In this document: piece after piece, positions 42,439 through 50,807 of the stretch | Position numbering within the stretch: position 1 is the first letter of the stretch | How the letters are laid out: every line of letters starts with the position of its first letter | NCBI RefSeq assembly: GCF_008923205.2 | Contig: NZ_WBMS02000043.1 | Coordinates: forward strand, 1 to 64,000 | Length of the DNA stretch: 64,000 nt | Origin: Actinomadura physcomitrii | GTDB taxonomy: Bacteria; Actinomycetota; Actinomycetes; Streptosporangiales; Streptosporangiaceae | Direction of reading: 5' to 3' | Position numbers and translations under genes: made by a program | Notes under the pieces: generated by a model | Told to the model about the DNA's origin: nothing | Database searches by the model: none | Seen by the model: the letters and a program-made list of their open reading frames with translations, nothing else

Positions 42439-43458
42439 CTAGAACCCGTGGCGACTGTCGCTCATCACCGCCTCGGCGGCGCGCGCCTCGGACGCGGCCG
42501 AGAACGGCGCCCGGCTCGCCGCGACCGCGTCCCGGGCCTCCTCGGCGACCAGATCGGCGTTGATCTGCGCCCCCGCCGTCGCCCCCGCCGCCGCGGCGGC
42601 GCCGACCTGGGCGGAAAGGTCCGTCACGTTGCCCGCGACCCACACCCCGGGCACGTCCGTGCGGCCCGCCGCGTCGGCGGGAACGTGCTCGCCCGCACCG
42701 GACGGATGCTCCACCGGCCGCAGCCCGAGCCCCGCGAGGAACCCGGCGCGGGCGGTCATCCGGGGCGCCACCACCAGCGCGTCGCGGGCGACCACCGTGC
42801 CGTCCGCCAGCCGGACGCCCGCGAGCCGGTCGCCGGCGATCTCCAGGCCGGCGACCTCGCCGTCCACCACGCGGACACCGCGCGCCGCCAGCTGCTCGGC
42901 CTGCTCGCCGGCCACCGGCGGCGCGGTGTGCGCGAAGACCACGACGTCATCGCTGAGCTGGCGGAACAGCAACGCCTGGTGCACCGACATCGGGCCGCTC
43001 GCCAGCACGCCGACCGCCTGGTCGCGTACTTCCCAGCCGTGGCAGTACGGGCAGTGCAGCACGTCCCGGCCCCACCGCTCCCGCAGCCCCGGCACGTCCG
43101 GCAGCTCGTCGGTCAGGCCCGTGGTCACCAGCAGCCGGCGCGCCCGGACGGTCCCGCCGCCGGCCAGGCCGACGGTGAAACCGCCGGCGTCGCGCGCCGC
43201 CTCGGTGACCGTCGCGGCCACCACCTGCCCGCCGTAGCGGCGGACCTCGGCGCGGCCGTGCTCCAGCAGCTCGGCCGGCGGCGTCCCGTCCCGGGCCAGC
43301 AGCCCGTGCACGTGCCCGGCGGGCGCGTTGCGCGGCGACCCCGCGTCCAGCACCACGACCGACCGCCGCGACCGCGCCAGCATCATCGCCCCGTTCAGGC
43401 CCGCGGCGCCGCCGCCGACCACCACCACGTCATAGGCGTCTTCCAGTCGTTCGGTCAT
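42439..43458 (-). CDS. FAD/NAD(P) oxidoreductase, thioredoxin-reductase-like
   Basis: The 339-residue flavoprotein has an FAD-binding GGGAAGLNGAMMLARS and the short redox pair CPYCHG. After it, the NADPH loop is irregular (VGVLASGPMSVHQALL), and DVPGVWVAGNVTDL marks the FAD end. This is the actinobacterial thioredoxin-reductase-like group. GAxGA instead of GGGxxA suggests altered pyridine-nucleotide use. The ATG at 43458 follows GGAGG. It is divergent from an XRE-cupin regulator. Confidence 0.88.
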   Translation of the reverse strand: MTERLEDAYDVVVVGGGAAGLNGAMMLARSRRSVVVLDAGSPRNAPAGHVHGLLARDGTPPAELLEHGRAEVRRYGGQVVAATVTEAARDAGGFTVGLAGGGTVRARRLLVTTGLTDELPDVPGLRERWGRDVLHCPYCHGWEVRDQAVGVLASGPMSVHQALLFRQLSDDVVVFAHTAPPVAGEQAEQLAARGVRVVDGEVAGLEIAGDRLAGVRLADGTVVARDALVVAPRMTARAGFLAGLGLRPVEHPSGAGEHVPADAAGRTDVPGVWVAGNVTDLSAQVGAAAAAGATAGAQINADLVAEEARDAVAASRAPFSAASEARAAEAVMSDSRHGF

Positions 43459-43513
43459 TTCGACCACCTCCGCGGCCACTATGCGAACCGGAGGCCGAGA
43501 ATCGCAAAGCTCG

Positions 43514-43528
43514 TTGCCGATATGGCAA
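43514..43528. promoter_or_regulatory. Small palindrome TTGCC-GATAT-GGCAA
   Basis: Five-base arms lie 10 bases before the XRE-cupin start, in the 80-base gap to the divergent reductase gene. The repeated GCAAA-CTCG pieces nearby add to the case for an operator. Confidence 0.55.
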
Positions 43529-43538
43529 ACTCGCCCGT

Positions 43539-44135
43539 ATGGACGACGACCTCGGCCAGGCGCTCGACGCGGTCGGCCCCCGCCTGCGCGCCCTGCGCAC
43601 CGAGCGCGAGATCACGCTGGCCGGCCTCTCGGACGCGACCGGCGTCTCGGTGAGCACGCTGTCGCGGCTGGAGTCCGGCACCCGCCGCCCCACCCTCGAG
43701 CTGCTGCTCCCGCTGGCCAAGGCCTACGGCGTCACCCTCGACGAGCTCGTGGACGCGCCGCCCACCGGCGACCCGCGCATCCACCTGCGGCCCGTCGTGC
43801 GCAACGGCATGACGATGCTGCCGCTGACCCGCCGCGCCGGCGGCATCCAGGCCTACAAACTCGTCATCCCCGCGGGCAGCGAGCGCAGGCGGCCCACCCC
43901 GCAGACCCACGAGGGCTACGAGTGGCTCTACGTCCTCAACGGACGGCTGCGCGTCATCCTCGGCGAGCACGACCTGGTCCTGTCGCCCGGCGAGGCCGCC
44001 GAGTTCGACACGCGGCTGCCGCACTGGTTCGGCGCCGTCGACGCCGACCCGGTCGAGTTCCTCGTCCTGTTCGGCAGCCAGGGCGAGCGCGCCCACCTGC
44101 GCGCCCGCCCCAAGACGACGACGAAGTCCGGCTAA
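43539..44135 (+). CDS. XRE regulator with a cupin domain
   Basis: The 198-residue protein joins an XRE helix-turn-helix (LRALRTEREITLAGLSDATG then VSVSTLSRLESGTRRP, about 15-70) to a cupin sensor (about 95-185, with THEGYEWLYVLNGRLRVILG and LPHW). This family (as SutR/PuuR-like proteins) senses small acids or thiols. It is divergent from the thioredoxin-reductase-like gene, its likely target. Its stop overlaps the convergent MarR stop by four bases. Confidence 0.9.
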   Translation: MDDDLGQALDAVGPRLRALRTEREITLAGLSDATGVSVSTLSRLESGTRRPTLELLLPLAKAYGVTLDELVDAPPTGDPRIHLRPVVRNGMTMLPLTRRAGGIQAYKLVIPAGSERRRPTPQTHEGYEWLYVLNGRLRVILGEHDLVLSPGEAAEFDTRLPHWFGAVDADPVEFLVLFGSQGERAHLRARPKTTTKSG

Positions 44136-44626
44136 CGCCCGCCCACGCCGCGCCCGCCCACGCCGCGCCCGCCCACGCCGCGGCCGAGTTCGGCGAGGCG
44201 GGCCAGCACGGGCAGCGCTTGCGCCAGCGCCCGCCGCTGCTCGCCGGTCAGCTGGCCGACCAGCGGCGCCAGGTGCCGCATCCGGTCCTCGCGCCGCGAC
44301 CGGACGATCCCGCGGCCCGCCTCGGTGATGTGGACCAGCACGGCCCGCCCGTCGTCCGGGTCGGGCCGGCGCTCCACCAGCCCGTCGCGCTCCAGCCGGG
44401 ACACCAGCTGGGTGATGCCGGGCTGGCTCACCTGCTCGGTCCTCGTCAGCTCGGTCATCCGCACGGTCCCGCCGGCCGCGAGCGTGTCCAGCACCGACAG
44501 CGTCGTGAACGGCAGCTTCTCCAGCATCGGAATCCGGATGTAGAACCGGTTGAAGCTCTCGATCGCGGTGGTGAAGGCGTCCACGTCCAAGGCGTCGTCG
44601 CAGGCGTCGGCCGAGGTGTCGTCCAC
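44132..44626 (-). CDS. MarR family regulator
   Basis: The 164-residue protein has the MarR winged helix (TELTRTEQVSQPGITQLVSR, then LERDGLVERRPDPDDGRAVL with the wing). The C-terminus is a glycine-arginine repeat (GRGVGGRGVGG) created by a 15-base tandem repeat. The GTG at 44626 is the most likely start. A weak AGG site lies before it. No obvious divergent target exists; the erythromycin-esterase-like gene upstream on the same strand is one possibility. Confidence 0.87.
   Translation of the reverse strand: MDDTSADACDDALDVDAFTTAIESFNRFYIRIPMLEKLPFTTLSVLDTLAAGGTVRMTELTRTEQVSQPGITQLVSRLERDGLVERRPDPDDGRAVLVHITEAGRGIVRSRREDRMRHLAPLVGQLTGEQRRALAQALPVLARLAELGRGVGGRGVGGRGVGGR
44136..44182. repeat. 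15-base tandem repeat at the MarR C-terminus
   Basis: About three copies of a GCCCACGCCGCGCCC unit encode the GRGVGGRGVGG tail. Copy number can change in frame. Confidence 0.8.
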
Positions 44627-44706
44627 ACCCGAGAACCTATCGCCGTCGCCGGGACCCCGGACCGGCGAGGTGATCCTCGCCGGCCCGGCGTCCCGGGCCA
44701 CTCCAT

Positions 44707-45858
44707 CTAAGGGTTCGGGGCTGCCGCGGAGGCGTCGCTGATGTGCAGGACGGCGTCCGCCCCGTCGATGGTCTCCTGGTCGAGGGGGAAGTACACCTGC
44801 TGGTGAGCGGCGTCGGCGCGGGCGCCGGCGCCGGCGACCGAGGCGGCCTTCACCAGGCCCCACGTGCCGATACGGCTCTGCAGAGAGCCTTCGTAGGTGT
44901 CCGGGGCGGGTTCGGGGAGCCCGATGATCTCGCTGCGGCCCAGGCTGCCGGCGATGAACACGTACCGCTCGTCCATCAAGGACCCGAGAACGGCGCCGAC
45001 ACCGGTCCAGGTGGTCTCCAGACCGCCCATGGGAATGACGCAGGTGTTCCTCTGCAGATGCCGGTTGTGAGAGAACACCAGCGTCGGCCCTCGTCTGGCC
45101 TCGGCGCCGCGGATGTCGAGCAGGTTCTGCGCCATCAGCGCGTCCCGAGTGCCACCCAGCACGGAAATGCGCATCGTCTGATCGAGGCGCTGGGCCGCCT
45201 GTTTGTGGTACCGCAGCAGGCCGAGGCCTGCGGTGAGATACGTCCTGGCCCGGTACCACTCGGCACGCGACGCCGCCGCGATCAGTTCCGGTGCGCGCGC
45301 GTACAGCGTGGTCAGCATGTCGTCGGCGACCGACCGCAGCCTCTCCGCCTCGGGCGTCTCACCGACCGACGCGGCCGGGTCCATCACCGCCTCCATGCGG
45401 CTCCACCGCCGGTCCTCGCCGGTCAGGGCCGCGATGTCGAGGTCGAGCGCCAGGTAGTCGCGGACGTGCTCGAGGTAGGCGCGGGGGCTGGGCACGCTCA
45501 TCGTCTCCATCGGCGCGTCGAAGCCGTGGAAGGCGAGGCGTTCGGCCGCGGGACGGTCCCGGTTGTACTCGCGCATCCAGGCGACCAGCCGCCTGTTGGC
45601 GTCCAGGTCCCCGAAGCCGTGCGAGAAGCCCTCGCTCATCGCCGCGTCGAGGCTTCCGGTGCCGTGCCGGACGAATTTATCCACGGCGAGCGCCGCCACC
45701 CGGTCGGTCTCGAGGGCGATCGACCGGAAGCCGTGCTCGGCCAGCCGGGCGAACAGTCCGTTGCGGACCCGCCCGAAGGCCGGTTCCAGATGCGTCGGCT
45801 CACCGAGCCCCAGCAGTTCGCATGACGCGGGCACGAACCCGCAGATGTCCTGAGTCAT
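44707..45858 (-). CDS. Erythromycin-esterase-like hydrolase
   Basis: The 383-residue protein belongs to the EreA/EreB-like family. It starts with LGLGEPTHLEP, the conserved (G)E-x-TH motif with catalytic Glu and His, has the later FSHNRHLQRN motif with a second His, and ends with a C-terminal domain. The family includes true macrolide esterases and many untested hydrolases (succinoglycan-like). The ATG at 45858 is used. It faces a double-headed MerR (TioE-like) gene. Whether macrolides are its substrate is not shown. Confidence 0.85.
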   Translation of the reverse strand: MTQDICGFVPASCELLGLGEPTHLEPAFGRVRNGLFARLAEHGFRSIALETDRVAALAVDKFVRHGTGSLDAAMSEGFSHGFGDLDANRRLVAWMREYNRDRPAAERLAFHGFDAPMETMSVPSPRAYLEHVRDYLALDLDIAALTGEDRRWSRMEAVMDPAASVGETPEAERLRSVADDMLTTLYARAPELIAAASRAEWYRARTYLTAGLGLLRYHKQAAQRLDQTMRISVLGGTRDALMAQNLLDIRGAEARRGPTLVFSHNRHLQRNTCVIPMGGLETTWTGVGAVLGSLMDERYVFIAGSLGRSEIIGLPEPAPDTYEGSLQSRIGTWGLVKAASVAGAGARADAAHQQVYFPLDQETIDGADAVLHISDASAAAPNP

Positions 45859-45875
45859 GTACCGCAATTGTAACT

Positions 45876-45935
45876 TTGACAAGTCGGTTGAGACTTTGGA
45901 TACATTGGCCGTCGTCAACTGCCATGAAGTCTCAA
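45876..45935 (+). promoter_or_regulatory. Promoter and MerR-type operator
   Basis: TTGACA (45876-45881), a 17-base spacer and GATACA (45899-45904) form a near-consensus promoter for the MerR gene. Two inverted 9-base half-sites, TTGAGACTT (45888-45896) and AAGTCTCAA (45927-45935), are separated by 30 bases. One half-site lies inside the spacer, as expected for MerR-type control. Confidence 0.7.
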
Positions 45936-45949
45936 ACCGGTGATGACCC

Positions 45950-46669
45950 TTGCGACCAGCCGACCTCGCCCGCGAGCACGGCATCTCGACCCAGGCGGTG
46001 CGCAACTACGAGCAGGAGGGGTACCTTCCGCCCGCCGAGCGCACGCCGACCGGGTACCGGATCTACACCGGGGCGCACGCGGCGGCGCTGCGCGCCTACC
46101 TCGCCCTCGTCCCCGCCTACGGCCACTCCGCCGCGGGCCGGATCATGACCGCCGTCAACGGCGGCGACCTCGACGGCGCCCTCCAGACCATCCATCGCGG
46201 CCACGGCCGGCTGCTCCGCGACCGCGGCACCCTCGCCGCGGTGCGCGAAGCGGCCGGCCATCTGGTCGCGGACTCCGGCGCCGACCGGGGCCCGGCGGAC
46301 CGCGCGCGGAGCCGCAGCATCGGTGAACTCGCGCACCGGCTCGACATCACCCCCGCGACCCTGCGCAATTGGGAAGCCGCCGGCATCCTCACGCCCGCCC
46401 GGGATGGGGCCACCGGCTACCGCGTCTTCCGCGCCGCCGACGTCCGCGACGCCGAACTCACCCATCTCCTCAGGCGCGGCGGCTACCCGCTGAGCCACAT
46501 CCGCACCGTCGTGCAGCAGGTCCGGCAGGCCGGCGGAACCGGTGCCCTGGCCGCCGCCCTGGACGGCTGGCAGCGCAGGCTCACCGCCCAGGGCCTCGCG
46601 ATGCTCGATGCGTCCGTCCAGCTGAGCCGCTACCTGGCCCTGCTCGACATCGCACCCGCCCCGCGCTGA
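45950..46669 (+). CDS. TioE-like regulator with two MerR helix-turn-helix domains
   Basis: The 239-residue protein carries two MerR DNA-binding domains. One is near the start (LAREHGISTQAVRNYEQEGY and LPPAERTPTGYRIY) and the second at about 122-190 (SIGELAHRLDITPATLRNWE, AAGILTPARDGATGYRVF). This is the TioE-like arrangement known from antibiotic gene clusters. The start appears to be a TTG at 45950. The gene has a near-consensus promoter and faces the erythromycin-esterase-like gene. It may sense an antibiotic. Confidence 0.82.
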   Translation: MRPADLAREHGISTQAVRNYEQEGYLPPAERTPTGYRIYTGAHAAALRAYLALVPAYGHSAAGRIMTAVNGGDLDGALQTIHRGHGRLLRDRGTLAAVREAAGHLVADSGADRGPADRARSRSIGELAHRLDITPATLRNWEAAGILTPARDGATGYRVFRAADVRDAELTHLLRRGGYPLSHIRTVVQQVRQAGGTGALAAALDGWQRRLTAQGLAMLDASVQLSRYLALLDIAPAPR

Positions 46670-46710
46670 CCCGGCCGGGCGGCACCGGGCCCGCTCGGCT
46701 CCGAGGCCTC

Positions 46711-47373
46711 TCAGAGCACCTCGGCCATGAGGTGCTCGAGGGCGGTGACGGCGTGGGCGCGGTGGACGTCGAGGACGCGGACGGCCTCGTCGGCGTCCCC
46801 GGCGCGCAGTGCGGTCAGGGCGGCGCGGTGCTCGTCGATGACGCGTTCCCGGTTGATGCCTTCGCCGTAGTAAATGGAGCGGTAGGCGTCGGTGGCGTCC
46901 CAGAGCGTGCGGATGAGCCGGACCAGGCGCGGCATGCCGGCGCACTCGTAGAGCGCCATGTGGAAGGCCCGGTTGGCCGCCGCCATCGCCAGCACGTCGC
47001 CGGCCCCCGCCGCCCGCTCCACCTCGTCTTCGGCGCGGGCGAGCGCGGCGAGGTCGGCGGCGCTCATCGAGGCGGCGGCGCGGCGGACGGCCTCGTCTTC
47101 CAGCAGCGTGCGGATGCGGTAGACCTCGCGCAGGTCGTCCAGGGACAGTTCCTCGACGTAGTAGCCGCGGTGCGCGCGGTAGGTGACCAGGCCCTCGCCC
47201 TGCAGGGTCTTGAGCGCCTCGCGCAGCGGGACGCGGCTGACGCCGAGCTCCTCGGCGACCGTGTCCTGCCGGATGGGTGCGCCGGGGCGGAGCCGGCCGC
47301 TGGTGATGGCGCGCCGCAGCTCGTCCAGGACGAACTGCTGGGCCGTCGGCGGGCGGCTGCGCTGGGTGGTCAT
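46711..47373 (-). CDS. GntR/FCD regulator
   Basis: The 220-residue protein has a GntR winged helix (GAPIRQDTVAEELGVSRVPL then REALKTLQGEGLVTYRAHRG) and an FCD domain with the metal-binding His set (NRAFHMALYE, DEHRAAL, VHRAHAV). It is divergent from the acyl-CoA dehydrogenase gene and probably represses it until an acyl or carboxylic acid ligand binds. The operator is likely TTGGATCCAA near the other gene. Confidence 0.9.
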   Translation of the reverse strand: MTTQRSRPPTAQQFVLDELRRAITSGRLRPGAPIRQDTVAEELGVSRVPLREALKTLQGEGLVTYRAHRGYYVEELSLDDLREVYRIRTLLEDEAVRRAAASMSAADLAALARAEDEVERAAGAGDVLAMAAANRAFHMALYECAGMPRLVRLIRTLWDATDAYRSIYYGEGINRERVIDEHRAALTALRAGDADEAVRVLDVHRAHAVTALEHLMAEVL

Positions 47374-47468
47374 CGGGTCAATATCTCACGGACCCGGCCG
47401 CCGTCCTCGGCGAGCCGCGGCGGCTCCGGCGAACCGTCCGTCGGACCGGCGCCCACCCATTTCGGATA

Positions 47469-47485
47469 TTGGATCCAACTATAGT
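47469..47485 (+). promoter_or_regulatory. Palindrome TTGGATCCAA overlapping a -10 box (TATAGT)
   Basis: The palindrome (47469-47478) and TATAGT (47480-47485) lie just before the acyl-CoA dehydrogenase ATG at 47493. The -10 position would put the transcription start at or one base before the ATG, predicting a leaderless mRNA controlled by the divergent GntR protein. Confidence 0.65.
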
Positions 47486-47492
47486 GGCGGCC

Positions 47493-48680
47493 ATGACGAC
47501 CTCACCGCGGCCCCGGACCGTCCACCCCACCGCCCTGTTCGGCATCGACGCGCTCCTCACCGAAGAGGAGCGCGAGATCCGCGCCACCGTCCGCCGGTTC
47601 TGCGACGGCGAGCTGCGCCCGCATCTGCCCGAGTGGTTCGACAAGGGCGGTATCCCGGCGCGGGACCTCGCCCGGAGGCTGGGGGCGCTGGGGGTGCTCG
47701 GCATGCACCTGGACGGGTACGGCTGCGCCGGGATGGGCGCGGTCTCCTACGGGCTGGCGTGCCTGGAGCTCGAGGCCGCCGACTCCGGGCTGCGCAGCCT
47801 GGTGTCGGTGCAGGGCTCGCTGGCGATGTTCGCGATCTGGAAGCACGGCGGCGAGGAGCAGAAGCAGCGGTGGCTGCCGGCGATGGCGCGCGGCGAGGCG
47901 ATCGGCTGCTTCGGGCTGACCGAGCCCGACTTCGGCTCCGACCCGGCCGGGATGCGCACCCGCGCCCGCCGCGACGGCACCGACTGGATCCTGTCCGGCA
48001 CCAAGATGTGGATCACCAACGGGTCCGTCGCCGACGTCGCGGTCGTGTGGGCCCGCACCGACGACGGGATCCGCGGCTTCCTGGTCCCGGCCGGCACCCC
48101 GGGGTTCCGGGTCCGCGACATCGAGCGCAAGCTGTCGCTGCGCGCCAGCGTCACCAGCGAGCTCGTGCTGGACGAGGTGCGCCTGCCCGCCGACGCGGTG
48201 CTCCCCGGAGCGCGCGGCCTGTCCGGGCCGCTGAGCTGCCTGAACGAGGCGCGCTTCGGGATCGTGTTCGGCGCGATCGGCGCCGCCCTGGACTGCCTGG
48301 ACACCACCCTCGGCTACGTCCGCGAGCGGCGGGTCTTCGACCGCCCGCTCGCCTCCTACCAGCTCACGCAGCAAAAGCTCGCCGACATGACCCTGGAGGC
48401 CGGCAAGGGCCTGCTCCTGGCGATCCACCTCGGCCGCCTCAAGGAGGCCGGGACCATCACCCCCGAGCAGGTCAGCGTCGGCAAGCTCAACAACGTCCGC
48501 GAGGCCATCGACATCGCCCGCACCTGCCGCACGCTGCTCGGCGCCAACGGCATCACCCTGGAGTACCCCGTCATCCGGCACGCGGCCAACCTGGAGTCGG
48601 TGCTCACCTACGAAGGCACCTCCGAGGTGCACTCGCTGGTCATCGGCCGCGCGCTCACCGGCGAGTCCGCATTCCAATGA
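47493..48680 (+). CDS. Acyl-CoA dehydrogenase, glutaryl-CoA dehydrogenase-like
   Basis: The 395-residue flavoenzyme has the acyl-CoA dehydrogenase core: FGLTEPDFGSDPAGMRTRAR, GTKMWITNGSVADVAVVWAR, and near the end the TYEGTSEVHSLVIGRALTG catalytic region, with its Glu as base (VLTYEGT). The pattern is closest to glutaryl-CoA dehydrogenases, which decarboxylate glutaryl-CoA to crotonyl-CoA. The Arg that marks that subgroup is in FGLTEP... and NEAR... regions, but I cannot prove it. No electron-transfer flavoprotein lies nearby. No ribosome site is seen, so it is probably leaderless. Confidence 0.85.
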   Translation: MTTSPRPRTVHPTALFGIDALLTEEEREIRATVRRFCDGELRPHLPEWFDKGGIPARDLARRLGALGVLGMHLDGYGCAGMGAVSYGLACLELEAADSGLRSLVSVQGSLAMFAIWKHGGEEQKQRWLPAMARGEAIGCFGLTEPDFGSDPAGMRTRARRDGTDWILSGTKMWITNGSVADVAVVWARTDDGIRGFLVPAGTPGFRVRDIERKLSLRASVTSELVLDEVRLPADAVLPGARGLSGPLSCLNEARFGIVFGAIGAALDCLDTTLGYVRERRVFDRPLASYQLTQQKLADMTLEAGKGLLLAIHLGRLKEAGTITPEQVSVGKLNNVREAIDIARTCRTLLGANGITLEYPVIRHAANLESVLTYEGTSEVHSLVIGRALTGESAFQ

Positions 48681-48798
48681 CGGTGCCGCGGGCGTCTCGC
48701 GCGACCGTCAGCGTCATCGCGGGGCGACGGCGTCCGGACGCGCGGGCGCGCTCCGCGGCCTCATCCGGCCGCCCGTCCAGCTGCACGTCGAGTCTCAC
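48655..48798 (-). CDS. Small open frame, doubtful
   Basis: A 47-residue frame starts at GTG 48798 after GGAG and overlaps the 3' end of the acyl-CoA dehydrogenase gene by 26 bases. It reads VRLDVQLDGRPDEAAERA. I know no family. It may be a small gene or the tail of a remnant. Confidence 0.25.
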   Translation of the reverse strand: MRLDVQLDGRPDEAAERARASGRRRPAMTLTVARDARGTVIGMRTRR

Positions 48799-48896
48799 TG
48801 GCCGATCTCCGTTCCGCGGCGCCGCCGCGAGCCGGCGAGGGGGACGGGCTCGCGGCAGGAGCCGGCCGCGGGGGCGCGACAACGCCGCTCGGGCGG

Positions 48897-50021
48897 TCAG
48901 GACGGCTGGACTTCGTCGAAGAGGGCGACGGCCTGGGCGGGGTCCGGGCTGACGAGGCGTTCGAGACCGGCCGCGGTGATCTTCGCCCACCGGCCGGCCC
49001 GTGTCCACATCCGCTCCTCGAAGGCGCGGACGGCCTCGTCCAGGCCTGCGGGGCCGGGGGCGGCGGCGACGGACTCGGCGAGTTCGGCGCCTTCCAGCAT
49101 CGCGAGATTGGCGCCCACTCCCAACGGGGGCATCAGGTGAGCGGCGTCGCCGAGCAGCGTCACCCCGGGGACGTGCGCCCAGGTATGGGACACGGGCAGG
49201 ACGTAGAGGGGGCGGTGGGCGAAGGCGGCGCCGTGGCGGAGGAGGTCGAGGACGCGAGGCGCCCAGCCCTCGAACAAGCCCAGCACATGCGATCGCACGG
49301 CCTCGACGTCGTCCGGGTCCAGGTCCGCGTGCCAGTCCAGCGGCGCGCGGAACTGGGCGTACACCTTGACGTGGCCGCCGCTGTTGCGCTGGGCGACGAC
49401 GGCGCGGTTCACGCCGTAGACGGCCACGGAGCCGTCGCCGACGAGCCGGGCGAGGTCGGGGTGGCGGGTGTCGACGCCGTCCAGGGAGGTCTCGACCGAG
49501 GTGATGCCGGTGTAGTGCGGTGCCGCGGGCGAGAGCGCCGGGCGGACCCGGGACCAGGCGCCGTCCGCGCCGACCACGAGGTCGAACGCCTCCTCGCGCC
49601 CGTCCGCGAATCCGACCAGGACGCCGTCACGGGTCCCCGGCACCACCTGCGTGACGCCGCGCCCCCACTGCACGTCCAGGGGGCCGAGCAGCAGGTCGCG
49701 GAGCTGCCCGCGGTCGATCTCGGGATGGGCTCGGTCATCGGTGCGGGCCGGCCAGTCGCGCAGCACGGTCCCGTCCGGGGCCAGGATCCGCATGGCCTGC
49801 CCCTCGGGACGGGACAGGGCCCGGAACTCCGCGAGCAGCCCGGCCTTGTCCAGGGCGAGCTGCCCCAGGTTCGCGTGCAGGTCCAGCGTGCCGCCCGGGG
49901 GGCGGGCGTCTGGAGCGGAATCGCGTTCGAGCACGGTGACGGGGTGGCCGTGGCGGTGCAGGACACGGGCGAAGGTGAGGCCGGCGGGGCCGCCGCCGAT
50001 CACGGCGATACGAGGTCTCAT
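48897..50021 (-). CDS. TetX-like FAD monooxygenase
   Basis: The 374-residue aromatic-type flavin hydroxylase has GGGPAGLTFARVLHRHGH (FAD), then GGTLDLHANLGQLALDKA, HPEIDRGQLRDLLL and LLGDAAHLMPPLGVGANLAM, all clearly parallel to TetX. TetX-like enzymes hydroxylate tetracyclines and inactivate them, but related ones act on other phenols. The residue set after LMPP (GVGAN instead of GQGVN) departs from true TetX. It is divergent from a TetR gene whose C-terminus resembles tetracycline repressors. Confidence 0.85.
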   Translation of the reverse strand: MRPRIAVIGGGPAGLTFARVLHRHGHPVTVLERDSAPDARPPGGTLDLHANLGQLALDKAGLLAEFRALSRPEGQAMRILAPDGTVLRDWPARTDDRAHPEIDRGQLRDLLLGPLDVQWGRGVTQVVPGTRDGVLVGFADGREEAFDLVVGADGAWSRVRPALSPAAPHYTGITSVETSLDGVDTRHPDLARLVGDGSVAVYGVNRAVVAQRNSGGHVKVYAQFRAPLDWHADLDPDDVEAVRSHVLGLFEGWAPRVLDLLRHGAAFAHRPLYVLPVSHTWAHVPGVTLLGDAAHLMPPLGVGANLAMLEGAELAESVAAAPGPAGLDEAVRAFEERMWTRAGRWAKITAAGLERLVSPDPAQAVALFDEVQPS

Positions 50022-50024
50022 GTC

Positions 50025-50055
50025 GATACACCGTATTTTACTAATACGCTGTATC
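50025..50055. promoter_or_regulatory. TetR operator GATACACCGTATT-TTACT-AATACGCTGTATC
   Basis: Thirteen-base arms, with one mismatch (12 of 13), lie between the TetX-like gene and the TetR gene. A TACGAT -10-like box 8 bases before the TetR ATG suggests a leaderless transcript. Confidence 0.85.
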
Positions 50056-50075
50056 GCAACAGTACGATGTAGTCC

Positions 50076-50768
50076 ATGACCGTGTGGGACCGTCCAGAGC
50101 CGCCGACCCGCCCCGCCCCCCTCGACCGGGAGCGGATCGTCGCCGCCGCCGTCGCGCTGGCCGACGAGGGCGGACTGGAGGCGGTGTCGGTGCGCAAGGT
50201 CGCCGCCCGGCTGGACGTCGGCCCGATGCGGCTGTACGGGTACATCGCCACCAAGCAGGAGCTGTTCGACCTGATGGTGGACGAGGTCTACGCCGAGATC
50301 CTCCCCGGCGAGCAGCCCGGTGACTGGCGGGAGGTGCTGCGCGTCCGCGCCGACCGCACCAGGAAGGCGGCCCTCCGCCACGAATGGCTGGCCGACCTGC
50401 TCGGCGGCCGTCCGACGCTGGGCCCCAACGCCCTCGCCGTGGGGGAGGCCACGCTGGCCGCCCTCGACGGCCTCGCCGACCTCGACACCGTCGTGCGCGC
50501 CGTGGAGACCGTCAGCGCCTACGTCACCGGCGCGATCAGGCGCGAGATCGCCGACCTGCGGGCCGAGCGCGCCACGGGACTGTCCGAGCGCGACTGGCAG
50601 CGGGCCTCCGGCCCGCACCTGAAGAAAATGCTGGACACGGGGCGTTTCCCGGAACTGGCCAAGTTCGTGTACGACGGCACCGACGTGGACGCCGAGGTGT
50701 CCTTCGCGACCGGCCTGGACTGGATTCTGGACGCGGTCGCGGCCAAACTGGCCCGCCCGCCGGCGTGA
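50076..50768 (+). CDS. TetR regulator of the TetX-like gene
   Basis: The 230-residue protein has the helix-turn-helix EAVSVRKVAARLDVGPMRLY (about 33-60), then a tetracycline-repressor-like C-terminal domain (TetR_C_1 type; LFDLMVDEVYAEI, KMLDTGRFPELAKFV). It is divergent from a TetX-like monooxygenase and shares one operator with it. It likely induces the enzyme when an aromatic ligand binds. Confidence 0.9.
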   Translation: MTVWDRPEPPTRPAPLDRERIVAAAVALADEGGLEAVSVRKVAARLDVGPMRLYGYIATKQELFDLMVDEVYAEILPGEQPGDWREVLRVRADRTRKAALRHEWLADLLGGRPTLGPNALAVGEATLAALDGLADLDTVVRAVETVSAYVTGAIRREIADLRAERATGLSERDWQRASGPHLKKMLDTGRFPELAKFVYDGTDVDAEVSFATGLDWILDAVAAKLARPPA

Positions 50769-50807
50769 CGCCCACGATCGGTCCGCGGGCACGCGGAGCG
50801 GGGCCTT

